A DNA stretch of 27,631 nucleotides, taken from an uncultured Eubacteriales bacterium. GTDB lineage: Bacteria; Bacillota; Clostridia; Christensenellales; CAG-917. The position numbers and the translations under genes are program-made. Below are positions 1-7,259 of the stretch, in pieces; the first letter of the stretch is position 1; each line of letters starts with the position of its first letter. The DNA lies in assembly GCA_900545885.1 (NCBI GenBank), contig URAF01000017.1, positions 1 through 27,631 of the forward strand, given 5' to 3'. A model generated the notes under the pieces. That model ran no database searches. It had not been told where the DNA came from and was given only the letters and a program-made list of their open reading frames with translations.

Positions 1-1297
1 CGCCGTCGCCTTTGCCGAACATATGCCCGCCGATATCGTGCGACCACCAGGTATAACCCACGTTTGCGGCGGTTGCCGTAAACCGCGGTTGCAGTTTCAG
101 GCTCTTCCAACTCACAATGGTATCGCCCGAAAATCCGAGGGGGTATCTGTGAGAACCGACCCCGGCATAACGCGAAAGTATGAGCGCGGTTCTTCCCTCT
201 CTTCCCGCGTCGGCAAAATGGTAATGGTTGAGAAGCCACAGCGGGTCAACGCCTTTCATTGCGGACTTTGTACCCTGTTGCCAGTCAATCCACCAGAAAT
301 CCACGCCCGCGTCCTCGTAAGGATGATGCAGAATGTCGAAATACGCGTCGCGGAACTTCTTGTCCGTAAGGTCGAACTCCACCGTCTTTTTGGTTGCGGG
401 GTCAATGCCGCAGGCACGCGCCATTTCGGGATACTGTTCCTCGTGATATCTCACTCCGTCGCGGGGGTGCAGATTGAGCGTTATGGCAAGCCCGCGGTCT
501 TTCAGCGATTTGAAAAAGCGTTTGTAATCGGGAAACAGTTTTTTGTCGAACGTATACCCCGTCCAACCCGCGCACTGGAAAGGATTTCTGCTTCTGAACT
601 CCGACGGCACGTCGTCGACGATATGCCAGTCCATATCCACCGTTGCAACGGTGAGCGGAACTTTCTTTTCCGCAAACTTGTCCATAAGCGAAACGTACTC
701 GTCTTCCGTATACGCGTGATAGCGCGACCACCAGTTGCCGAGAGCGTATTTGGGCAAAACGGGAGGATAACCCGTCAACGCGAAGAACTCTTTCAGCCCG
801 CCGCGATAGTCGTGTCCGAAGGCAAACACGTAAACGTCGCGACTCCCCTTTTCACGCGGAACGAGCGCCCCGTCGGCGTCGAGAAGGCAGGATTTCGAGT
901 CGTCGTAAACCGCCATTCCGCCGCGCGACATTATGCCCTGTCCGATTTTGACATACCCGTTCGTCATATCGAGAGTGCGCGCCGTGCCTTTCAGATTGCC
1001 TTTGACGGACAGCCGTTTTCCGTCTGCTTCGCATTCGCAGGCAAGCGTTTTAGTGTCGACGACAAAAACGACGCTTTTCGTCGTAATGCGCACTTTATCG
1101 CCGTTTTTCTGCGCGTTAAAGTCGGGTTTTGCAAAATTTCTGCAAAACACGGTCTGGCTCGGCAGGTTTGTGAAATTCCCGCTCGGGCTTTTTTCGATAC
1201 GCAAAATTCTGTCGGATAAAACAGAAAAACGAAGGTCGTCCGTCTTGTAGACGCACTCCTCCGCGGTCTTTAAGCAAGTTATGCCGAATCTTGACAT
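1..1297 (-). CDS. GH31 family alpha-glycosidase (N-terminal 432 residues, cut by window edge)
   Basis: Hydrolyses alpha-linked glycosides by the retaining GH31 mechanism. The minus-strand frame is open from an ATG at 1297 to the left edge with no stop, so the C-terminus lies outside the window. A GGGGGCGG ribosome site precedes the ATG. Residues 1-160 form the N-terminal beta-sandwich; the barrel begins near GNWWSRY (187-193). The nucleophile is Asp338 in DFWWIDWQQG and the acid/base is Asp392 in GFSGD; YTWWSHDIGGH (415-425) is another family hallmark. No signal peptide is visible, so the enzyme is probably cytoplasmic. It lies 117 bp downstream of a same-strand XRE-cupin regulator that may control it. 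The substrate (alpha-glucoside, xyloside or galactoside) cannot be told from this fragment. The family call is secure. Confidence 0.93.
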   Translation of the reverse strand, partial: MSRFGITCLKTAEECVYKTDDLRFSVLSDRILRIEKSPSGNFTNLPSQTVFCRNFAKPDFNAQKNGDKVRITTKSVVFVVDTKTLACECEADGKRLSVKGNLKGTARTLDMTNGYVKIGQGIMSRGGMAVYDDSKSCLLDADGALVPREKGSRDVYVFAFGHDYRGGLKEFFALTGYPPVLPKYALGNWWSRYHAYTEDEYVSLMDKFAEKKVPLTVATVDMDWHIVDDVPSEFRSRNPFQCAGWTGYTFDKKLFPDYKRFFKSLKDRGLAITLNLHPRDGVRYHEEQYPEMARACGIDPATKKTVEFDLTDKKFRDAYFDILHHPYEDAGVDFWWIDWQQGTKSAMKGVDPLWLLNHYHFADAGREGRTALILSRYAGVGSHRYPLGFSGDTIVSWKSLKLQPRFTATAANVGYTWWSHDIGGHMFGKGDG

Positions 1298-1317
1298 TTC
1301 CGCCCCCTTTGTTTTCG

Positions 1318-1335
1318 GTCGGCTCGGTAGCCGAC
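1318..1335 (-). other. Perfect 7-bp hairpin upstream of the GH31 gene
   Basis: GTCGGCT and AGCCGAC pair around a 4-nt loop, just 5' of the GH31 ribosome site. No T-tract follows on the minus strand, so it is not a classical terminator. It could be an mRNA-stabilising stem or part of a leader. The structure is seen directly; the role is unknown. Confidence 0.4.
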
Positions 1336-1377
1336 AAAGTCCGCAAACGCTTCGCCCGCAAGCGATGCGTCCGCGGC

Positions 1378-1407
1378 AAAATAAATTCGGACGACTTTCG
1401 CCGTCCG
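1378..1407 (-). terminator. Possible terminator between the XRE-cupin gene and the GH31 gene
   Basis: On the minus strand CGGACGGC and GTCGTCCG form an 8-bp stem (one G-U pair) closed by a GAAA tetraloop. AATTTATTTT follows. The U-run is interrupted, so termination may be partial. It would separate the regulator transcript from the GH31 transcript or lower read-through. Confidence 0.45.
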
Positions 1408-1414
1408 TGTCAGG

Positions 1415-1984
1415 TCAGTTTTCGGGTTTCAGCACAACGGCGAGGAACTGGCAGTCCTTGCCGCCTACGGCTATCATTCCGTGAGGCTGTCCGCTGTCGT
1501 AGTACACCGTGTCGCCCTCTTTGAGAACATCGATGTTGCCGTTGATGTTCACCATCAGTTCGCCCGACAGAATGTAATCCATTTCCTGTCCTTTATGCGC
1601 GGACAGAGGTATGGGCTTTTCCTCCGCTCCTTTGACGTAAGGCGCGGTGACGTAGAAAGGTTCCGCCGTTCTGCCGCGGAAATTCTGCGCAAGGTGCTGA
1701 TAGCTGAAAGAATGACGGCGTTCCGTGAGTACGCCCTGTCCCGCGCGCACTATGCTGTACGACGACAACGTGGGAGTGTGTCCCGTAAGCAACGCGGTTA
1801 CGTCGACGCCGAATCTTCCCGCGCAGTTGTAGAGCAAAGTCACGGAAAAGTCTTTTTTGCCCGCCTCGTAATCGAGGTAGGTTTTCTCATCAATTCCCGC
1901 AACCTGCGCCATTTCGGCGGTGGAAATGTCCATCATTTCTCTGAGCCCTTTGAGTCTTTCTGCAATTTCGGTCGTAGTCGACAT
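1415..1984 (-). CDS. XRE-family regulator with C-terminal cupin domain
   Basis: A 189-residue transcription regulator. An N-terminal helix-turn-helix of the XRE/Cro type spans about residues 5-65 (ERLKGLREMMDISTAEMAQ and following). A small-molecule-sensing cupin barrel follows at about 105-187 (SAHKGQEMDYILSGELMV, then DTVYYDSGQPHGM). The order and length match the common XRE-cupin family (relatives include PuuR-like and SinR-cupin regulators). AAAGGAG lies just upstream of the ATG. A minus-strand promoter at 2173-2200 would give an untranslated leader of about 180 nt, which is long. Its nearest same-strand neighbour is the GH31 gene, a possible target, and glmS diverges from it. The ligand is not known. 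Confidence 0.9.
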   Translation of the reverse strand: MSTTTEIAERLKGLREMMDISTAEMAQVAGIDEKTYLDYEAGKKDFSVTLLYNCAGRFGVDVTALLTGHTPTLSSYSIVRAGQGVLTERRHSFSYQHLAQNFRGRTAEPFYVTAPYVKGAEEKPIPLSAHKGQEMDYILSGELMVNINGNIDVLKEGDTVYYDSGQPHGMIAVGGKDCQFLAVVLKPEN

Positions 1985-2166
1985 ATAAACTCCTTTTGCG
2001 GCGGCAATGCGCCGTCCGATTGTTTTTGTATGTACGGGGTATCCCTTTTACTCATACGTTTGAGCCGTACGCCCTGAACGCCGCCCTACCGCAACAGGCT
2101 TACGCCGTCGGGGTTTACCCTGTCGGAACATCGCCCGTTTACTTGGGTTTCCGTCCCTTTTGTTCA

Positions 2167-2178
2167 GATAATATTATC
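2167..2178. promoter_or_regulatory. 12-bp perfect palindrome over the XRE-cupin promoter -10
   Basis: GATAATATTATC is a perfect palindrome covering the minus-strand -10 element. It could be an operator for autoregulation by the XRE protein. It could also simply be an AT-rich -10 that happens to be symmetric. Confidence 0.35.
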
Positions 2179-2200
2179 AAATTTTCCCCCGAAATGTCAA
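2173..2200 (-). promoter_or_regulatory. Sigma-A-type promoter for the XRE-cupin gene
   Basis: On the minus strand a perfect -35 TTGACA (2195-2200) is followed after 16 nt by GATAAT (2173-2178). An alternative -10, TAATAT, sits at 18 nt. Confidence 0.6.
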
Positions 2201-2214
2201 TATCTGCACGCAAT

Positions 2215-2277
2215 ATACGCGCATTAAAACGCGTATGCCGCCCGCGAGAGGTTGTTTTTACGGCGGCATTTTACGCG
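2215..2277 (+). promoter_or_regulatory. Two mutually exclusive hairpins in the glmS leader
   Basis: ATACGCG (2215-2221) can pair with CGCGTAT (2230-2236). The same 3' strand is part of a second, longer stem: CGCGT plus ATGCCGCC (2230-2242) with GGCGGCAT (2262-2269) and ACGCG (2273-2277). Only one stem can form fully at a time. The second ends about 50 nt before the glmS ATG. No T-tract follows, so any control would probably be at translation or RNA stability. Confidence 0.35.
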
Positions 2278-2327
2278 GTGTCGCACCCAACGGCACTTTT
2301 CATATATTAAACAGTCGGGAGGTCGTT

Positions 2328-4061
2328 ATGTGCGGAATTGTGGGATATACGGGGTCGGGACGGGCACGCGACATAGTGCTCGACGGGTTGAAAGCGTTGG
2401 AATACCGCGGATACGACAGCGCGGGTATTGCCTTGGTCGGCAAAACGATTCAGGTCCGCAAATGCGGCGGAAGAGTGGAAGCTCTTGCCGCAATAACGCC
2501 TCCCTCGGACTGCACGACGGCAATAGGTCATACGCGTTGGGCAACGCACGGCGCGCCAACAGCCCGCAACGCGCACCCGCATCTTTCTTTCGACGGTAAA
2601 ATAGCCGTCGTACATAACGGCGTCGTGGAAAATCACGAACTTCTGCGCGAGGAACTTATCGCGCGAGGCATTCCCATCGTATCCGAAACCGACAGCGAAC
2701 TAATAGCCCATCTTCTTGCGCTCGAAAGCGGCACAATGACGGAAAGGATAAGCAAAGTAGCCCGCCGCGCGGAAGGCGCGCTGACTTTTCTCGCCGTTCG
2801 CGAAGGCGACGACAGGATATATTGCCACCGCAGAGGCGCGGCGCTCATTGTCGCGCACTCCGACATCGGAAGTTTTGCGTCAAGCGATATGCTTGCGCTT
2901 GCCCCTTACGCCGAACGCGTAACTGTGTTGCAGGACGGTGAAAGCGCGGTTTTGTCGCCCGACGGAATTCTGCTCTGCGCCGCCGACGGCAAAACCCCGT
3001 CCGCAGGCAAAAGCTGTGCCGTCACCGCAACGGCACCACGAAACTGCGACTGCCATATGCGCGAAGAAATTGCGGAAATTCCCGACGCGCTTTATGCGAC
3101 GTATTCGCGTTTCCTTTCCTTTGCACGCGAACGCAAAGACGTGCTGACGCGTATGCGCCTTGCCAAACGCATTCTGCTTACGGGGTGCGGAACCGCGTAC
3201 CACGCCTGTTTGTACGGCAAGGAAACCTTTGAAGAATATCTCGGCATTCCCTGCACCGTTCTGCCCGCCAGCGAAGCGGAAAACCCGCGTTTTACGGACA
3301 GCGACACTTTCTCGGTTTTCGTAACCCAAAGCGGCGAAACGGCGGACACTCTGAAAGCTCTTTCCTCCTGTAAGGAACTCGGCGCGTTCACGCTTGCAAT
3401 CACCAACGTGGCGGGCAGCAGCGCGACGTTTGCGGCGGACGCTCATTTTCTGCTCAACGCGGGCGCGGAAATCGCGGTTGCCGCGACGAAGTCGTATTGC
3501 TGTCAGTTGCTTGCGCTTTGGTTGCTTGCGAAAGCGGCGGCGGACGAGCGCGTGAGTGCCGAATGCATAGACGACTTGTGCAAAAAAGCGGCGGGACTTG
3601 TCAAATCGCCTGATTTCCCGAAATGTCGAACCGCCGATAAACTGTTCTTCATAGGCAAAGGAACGGACTACATAACCGCAACGGAAGGGGCGCTGAAATT
3701 CAAGGAAATCACATACAAATGCGCCGAAGCACACACGGCGGGAGAACTCAAACACGGAACGATTGCGCTTGCCGACGAAAACAGCGCGGCGGTCGTGTGT
3801 ATGACGGTACCGCAGGATGCAAAACGGATAAAAGCAACCGTCAGCGAACTGAAATCCCGCGGTACCGCGGTTTACGCCGTAAGTTCGGTAGGCGACGCAG
3901 GCGGCGATGCAACGCTTGCCATTCCCGTACCCGACGAATGCGCCCTGCTGCCCGTGCTTGCCGTGATACCTTTGCAGATGCTTGCGCTCGACTGCGCGAT
4001 TGCACTCGGTCTCGACCCCGACAAACCGCGAAACCTTGCAAAAAGCGTAACCGTCATCTGA
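2328..4061 (+). CDS. glmS: Glutamine--fructose-6-phosphate aminotransferase (isomerising)
   Basis: Makes glucosamine-6-phosphate from fructose-6-phosphate and glutamine, the entry step to UDP-GlcNAc, peptidoglycan and amino sugars. The ATG at 2328 is chosen because it puts the catalytic Cys directly after Met (MCGIVGYTG) and has GGGAGG 5 nt upstream. The 577-residue protein has the N-terminal glutaminase domain (residues 1 to about 220, with EYRGYDSAGIA and HTRWATHG), then two SIS domains (LLTGCGTAYHA; VTQSGETADTL; FIGKGTDYITATEGALKFKE). The C-terminus DKPRNLAKSVTVI is the family signature. Length is slightly below the usual 600. It is monocistronic, convergent with the sirtuin gene. The leader lacks a recognisable glmS ribozyme but has competing hairpins. 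Confidence 0.97.
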   Translation: MCGIVGYTGSGRARDIVLDGLKALEYRGYDSAGIALVGKTIQVRKCGGRVEALAAITPPSDCTTAIGHTRWATHGAPTARNAHPHLSFDGKIAVVHNGVVENHELLREELIARGIPIVSETDSELIAHLLALESGTMTERISKVARRAEGALTFLAVREGDDRIYCHRRGAALIVAHSDIGSFASSDMLALAPYAERVTVLQDGESAVLSPDGILLCAADGKTPSAGKSCAVTATAPRNCDCHMREEIAEIPDALYATYSRFLSFARERKDVLTRMRLAKRILLTGCGTAYHACLYGKETFEEYLGIPCTVLPASEAENPRFTDSDTFSVFVTQSGETADTLKALSSCKELGAFTLAITNVAGSSATFAADAHFLLNAGAEIAVAATKSYCCQLLALWLLAKAAADERVSAECIDDLCKKAAGLVKSPDFPKCRTADKLFFIGKGTDYITATEGALKFKEITYKCAEAHTAGELKHGTIALADENSAAVVCMTVPQDAKRIKATVSELKSRGTAVYAVSSVGDAGGDATLAIPVPDECALLPVLAVIPLQMLALDCAIALGLDPDKPRNLAKSVTVI

Positions 4062-4173
4062 CGACTTTGCCAAAATCACTGGAACACATCGAAAAGTAAC
4101 ATGACGGCAAAGTCATACGTCGGCAAAATCAAATTCCGACAGAAAAACACATTTTACATACAAACAGAAAATC

Positions 4174-4225
4174 AAAACCCGACGTCGACACCGCGCACCG
4201 CTACGCAATGCCGCAATCGGGTTTT
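4174..4225. terminator. Possible bidirectional terminator between glmS and the sirtuin gene
   Basis: AAAACCCGA (4174-4182) pairs with TCGGGTTTT (4217-4225). A further AATC/GATT pairing lies outside it after a small bulge. The loop is long (about 34 nt) and the only T-runs are in the stem itself, so this is a weak candidate for the two convergent genes. A second 9-bp inverted repeat, GACTTTGCC (4063-4071) with GGCAAAGTC (4106-4114), lies just after the glmS stop. Confidence 0.35.
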
Positions 4226-4246
4226 CGTTGATTTCGATATATTTCG

Positions 4247-4996
4247 CTATTTTGACACTTCAATCCTTTTTGCGACTTCGGCGACGTCGCCGTATATCGC
4301 AAGCGTTGCAAGTCCGTCTTTCGGGGTGGGCGTTTTGTTGATAAGCACAAGGTTTTCGCCCTCGAACAAATCGACAAGTCCCGCCGCCGGATAGACAGAA
4401 AGCGACGTGCCCGCAACAATAAGCGTCCGCGCCTTTTGCACGGCGTCAATCGCACCCGCAAGCGTTCTTTCGTCGAGGCATTCGCCGTAAAGCACCACTT
4501 CGGGACGAACGGTTCCGCCGCAACGCGAACATTTAGGCACGCCGTTGCATTCAAGCACGTATTTAAGGTCGTAACGCTTGCCGCACGAAGCGCAGTAGTT
4601 GCGTTCCACGCTTCCGTGCAATTCCCAGACTTTCTGCGACCCCGCCGCCTGATGCAATCCGTCTATATTCTGCGTGACGACTGCGTCTACAAATCCCGCC
4701 TTTTCGAGTTCGGCGAACTTTACGTGAGCGGCGTTGGGTTTTGCGTTCGGATATATCATTTTTGTTTTGTAAAACGCGAAAAACTCGTCGGGGTGTTCGA
4801 CAAGGCATTCGTGCGACAACATGTATTCCGCGCTTCTGCCGCCCGCCGACGTATGGTAAATTCCGTCTTGACTTCTGAAATCGGGTATCCCGCTGGGCAC
4901 GGAAAATCCCGCACCCGTGAAAAGCACCGCGCCGCCGCGGCTCAATATCCTGTTAAGTTCGGCGATTTTGTCGTCCCTGCCTTCCGCAAAGTTCAT
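4247..4996 (-). CDS. cobB: Sir2-family NAD-dependent protein deacylase
   Basis: Removes acyl groups from lysines using NAD+, giving O-acyl-ADP-ribose and nicotinamide. The 249-residue protein has the full sirtuin core: GAGFSVPSGIPDFRS (28-42) for NAD binding, TQNIDGLH (108-115), catalytic His127 in ELHGS, a zinc site of two CxxC pairs (Cys135/138 and Cys156/159), and AGTSLSVYPA (195-204). Length is typical of bacterial sirtuins. The ATG has AAAGGAG upstream, and a strong minus-strand promoter (5040-5068) precedes it. It appears monocistronic. Targets cannot be inferred; CobB-type enzymes commonly regulate acetyl-CoA synthetase and other metabolic enzymes. Confidence 0.96.
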   Translation of the reverse strand: MNFAEGRDDKIAELNRILSRGGAVLFTGAGFSVPSGIPDFRSQDGIYHTSAGGRSAEYMLSHECLVEHPDEFFAFYKTKMIYPNAKPNAAHVKFAELEKAGFVDAVVTQNIDGLHQAAGSQKVWELHGSVERNYCASCGKRYDLKYVLECNGVPKCSRCGGTVRPEVVLYGECLDERTLAGAIDAVQKARTLIVAGTSLSVYPAAGLVDLFEGENLVLINKTPTPKDGLATLAIYGDVAEVAKRIEVSK

Positions 4997-5039
4997 ATAC
5001 CGCTCCTTTCACGCAGAACACTTCTGCGTCCTATATTCG

Positions 5040-5068
5040 ATTATACCCCCTTGCCCGACGCTTTGCAA
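5040..5068 (-). promoter_or_regulatory. Sigma-A-type promoter for the sirtuin gene
   Basis: On the minus strand TTGCAA (5063-5068) is followed after exactly 17 nt by a perfect TATAAT (5040-5045). It lies about 45 bp upstream of the start codon. Confidence 0.75.
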
Positions 5069-5096
5069 TATTCAACGCGTTTGACCAAATTTCGCA

Positions 5097-5148
5097 AATC
5101 GTTTGATTTACTTACGCAAAAAGGATAAAATGATGTCAATCGTTTGAT
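5097..5148 (+). repeat. Two copies of an 11-bp direct repeat around the aminotransferase promoter
   Basis: AATCGTTTGAT occurs at 5097-5107, overlapping the -35, and again at 5138-5148, just after the expected transcription start. The starts are 41 bp apart, close to four helical turns. The arrangement resembles paired operators for a repressor, but no regulator can be named. Confidence 0.5.
5103..5131 (+). promoter_or_regulatory. Sigma-A-type promoter for the aminotransferase gene
   Basis: TTGATT (5103-5108) and TAAAAT (5126-5131) are separated by 17 nt, upstream of the aminotransferase start at 5178. Confidence 0.6.
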
Positions 5149-5177
5149 ACGCGCGCTTTTGCGCACTCGGAGGTTTT

Positions 5178-6365
5178 ATGTACAACAGCGAAATGTATAA
5201 GCTCGGCAGTCACCGTTCCGTAATCAGGGAACTGTTCGAATTCGGTAAAAAACGCATGGCGGAAGTCGGCGCCGACAAAGTTTACGACTTTTCCCTCGGC
5301 AATCCCAACGTACCCGCGCCCGAATGCGTGAAAAAAGCCGTGCTCGACCTCGTGTCCATGCCCGACAGCACCGTACTTCACGGATACACTTCCGCGCAAG
5401 GCGACGCCGCAGTCAGAAAAGCAATCGCCGACAGCATAAACCGCCGTTTCGGTGCGGACGTCACCCCCGACCTCATTTATATGACCTGCGGAGCGGCGGC
5501 TTCCCTTACGATAACCCTCAACGCGCTGAACGAAGGTTCGGACGAATTCATTTTGCTTGCGCCGTTTTTCCCCGAATATTCGGTGTTTGTCAAAGCGGCA
5601 GGCGGAACACCCGTAATTGTGCCTTTCGACAAAAAGGATTTTCAACCCGACTTTGACGCGTTTGAAAAAGCTGTCACCGCACGCACCAAAGCCGTCATCG
5701 TCAACTCCCCCAACAACCCTTCGGGCACGGTGTACTCCGAAGAAGCCATCGGCAGAATGTGCGACCTGCTCAAAGCCAAATCCGAAGAGTTCGGACACCC
5801 GATTGTGATTATCGCCGACGAACCCTACCGCGAACTCGTGTACGGTGACGTCAAAGTGCCCTATATCATGAACATGTACGCCGACACCGTCGTGTGTTAC
5901 AGCTACTCGAAGTCCCTTTCTCTTCCCGGCGAACGTATCGGTTACATCGCGGTATCTCCCCGCCTTACCGACGCACAGGGACTTTACGCCGCAATCTGCG
6001 GAGCGGGACGCGCGCTCGGTTACGTCTGCGCCCCCAGCATGTTCCAGAAAGTGGCGGCGGCCTGCGTGGACGCAGTTCCCGACATCGAGGCATACGCCCG
6101 CAACCGCGACCTGATTTACAATTCGCTGACGGAAATGGGCTATGACTGCGTACGTCCCGACGGAGCGTTCTACCTCTTCGTCAAAGCGCTGGAACCCGAC
6201 GCCAACGCATTTGCCGACCGCGCCAAAGAACTCGGACTGCTCATAGTCCCCGGCGACGATTTCGGCGCAAAAGGATATGTCCGCATTTCCTACTGCGTGA
6301 GCTACGATATGATAAAACGCTCACTCCCCGCCTTCCGCGAACTCAAAGCAAACTACGGAAAGTAA
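5178..6365 (+). CDS. PLP-dependent class I/II aminotransferase (aspartate-aminotransferase-like)
   Basis: Transfers amino groups between amino acids and 2-oxo acids using pyridoxal phosphate. The 395-residue length is normal for fold type I. Visible residues: NSPNNPSGT (176-184) with the substrate-binding Asn, DEPY (214-217) with the Asp that pairs with the PLP pyridine nitrogen, and Lys245 in SYSKSLSLPGERIG, the Schiff-base lysine. Near the C-terminus YVRISYC carries the Arg that binds the substrate carboxylate. GGAGG lies 5 nt before the ATG. It stands alone, with its own promoter and a strong terminator at 6440-6467. Substrate specificity cannot be assigned; members of this subgroup are usually labelled aspartate aminotransferase family. 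Confidence 0.93.
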   Translation: MYNSEMYKLGSHRSVIRELFEFGKKRMAEVGADKVYDFSLGNPNVPAPECVKKAVLDLVSMPDSTVLHGYTSAQGDAAVRKAIADSINRRFGADVTPDLIYMTCGAAASLTITLNALNEGSDEFILLAPFFPEYSVFVKAAGGTPVIVPFDKKDFQPDFDAFEKAVTARTKAVIVNSPNNPSGTVYSEEAIGRMCDLLKAKSEEFGHPIVIIADEPYRELVYGDVKVPYIMNMYADTVVCYSYSKSLSLPGERIGYIAVSPRLTDAQGLYAAICGAGRALGYVCAPSMFQKVAAACVDAVPDIEAYARNRDLIYNSLTEMGYDCVRPDGAFYLFVKALEPDANAFADRAKELGLLIVPGDDFGAKGYVRISYCVSYDMIKRSLPAFRELKANYGK

Positions 6366-6439
6366 GTCTTTGTGCTTGCGCTCTTTCGCAACCGGTCTAT
6401 ACGAAAAACAGGATTCGTCGAAAACAGCACTTAAAATTC

Positions 6440-6467
6440 AAAAACGGACTGATAAAGTCCGTTTTTT
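6440..6467 (+). terminator. Intrinsic terminator of the aminotransferase gene (symmetric)
   Basis: AAAAACGGACT pairs with AGTCCGTTTTT around a 5-nt loop, followed by T. The A/T arms make it usable in both directions, so it may also end the minus-strand HAD operon, whose last stop lies about 140 bp away. Confidence 0.85.
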
Positions 6468-6608
6468 GTTGTTTTGCAAGATGTTGAAAATGACGTGATA
6501 TCTGCGTGTCGGCTCGGAATTAGTGACGTATCGGCTCGAATTTTGCGGCGTGCAAGTTCGGGATTTGCTGCGTGTCCGGGAGCGGACAGCGACGAAATTT
6601 CGGCAGAT

Positions 6609-7259
6609 TCAGAAGAGGTCGCCGAGGTCGGAAACGTATCTGTCGCAGACCGCCTGCATTTCCTGCGGAGTGCAATCGGCGTCGGCGTCGAAAACCCCGA
6701 CGGTATAAAAGCCGCCGCGTTTTGCGCTTGTCGCGCCCGTTATACTGTCTTCGAGAACTACGCATCTGTCGGGCGTGAGTCCCATCTTTTCGCATTCGAC
6801 AAGGTAAACGTCGGGATAGCGTTTGTCCTTGCCAACTTCGGCTACCGTTGTCACGGAACGGAACATTCCGTCAAAGTTCAATCTTCTAAAACAAGGAACG
6901 TACAAACTGCTGTCTAGCGCGGTTGCCACGCCTATGCTTTTGCCGAGAGCGGCAAGCCTTTTCAACAGTTTTTCCGCGTTGTTTTTCGGTTGGATGTTGT
7001 CGCGGTATTCCTTGTGTGCCGTTGCCTTCCACATCTCCACTATCTGTTCGGGAGAAACGGACAACCCGAGGCTTTCCACCGTATAGCGGGCGCCGTCCGC
7101 AACGCTCATTTTGTTGACGGCGCGGACATAGTCTGCGGGTTCGGCAACTCCGAGCGCGGACAAGGTTTCGGAATAAACCCTGCCCCATAAACTCATCGAG
7201 TCGAGCAGAGTTCCGTCAAGGTCAAATATGTATCCGTCAAAACCGAAAAAGTCTTTCAA
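6609..7259 (-). CDS. HAD-superfamily phosphatase (beta-phosphoglucomutase-like)
   Basis: A 216-residue haloacid-dehalogenase-type phosphatase or phosphomutase. Motif I is DLDGT (nucleophile Asp13, acid Asp15), the motif II Thr is in VATALDSS (about 111-118), a motif III Lys is at 144/146 (KDKRYPD), and motif IV is LEDS (169-172). The cap inserted after motif I places it in subclass I with pgmB and gph relatives. The chosen start is a TTG that overlaps the upstream metallophosphoesterase stop (TTGA), with GGAG 8 nt before it, so translation is probably coupled. As last gene of a sugar-transport operon it may act on a sugar phosphate; the substrate is inferred, not shown. Confidence 0.9.
   Translation of the reverse strand: MKDFFGFDGYIFDLDGTLLDSMSLWGRVYSETLSALGVAEPADYVRAVNKMSVADGARYTVESLGLSVSPEQIVEMWKATAHKEYRDNIQPKNNAEKLLKRLAALGKSIGVATALDSSLYVPCFRRLNFDGMFRSVTTVAEVGKDKRYPDVYLVECEKMGLTPDRCVVLEDSITGATSAKRGGFYTVGVFDADADCTPQEMQAVCDRYVSDLGDLF

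Larger units (their letters stand above)
1985..2327. other. Divergent intergenic region between the XRE-cupin gene and glmS
   Basis: This 343-bp gap has no credible gene. It holds the minus-strand promoter of the XRE-cupin gene at 2173-2200, a 12-bp palindrome over its -10 region (2167-2178), the long XRE leader (1985-2165) and two overlapping hairpins just upstream of glmS (2215-2277). I could not find a convincing plus-strand promoter for glmS or a glmS ribozyme. Confidence 0.6.

Noticed and set aside
23..1219. Long plus-strand open frame opposite the GH31 gene
   Set aside because: It has no family features, and the minus-strand frame carries all GH31 motifs. GC-rich codons create open antisense frames here.
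2101..2327. glmS ribozyme
   Set aside because: I looked for its conserved core upstream of glmS and did not see it; only simple hairpins are present.
2880..4079. 399-codon minus-strand frame inside glmS
   Set aside because: Antisense shadow of glmS, with a composition full of Arg, Phe and Val and no motifs.
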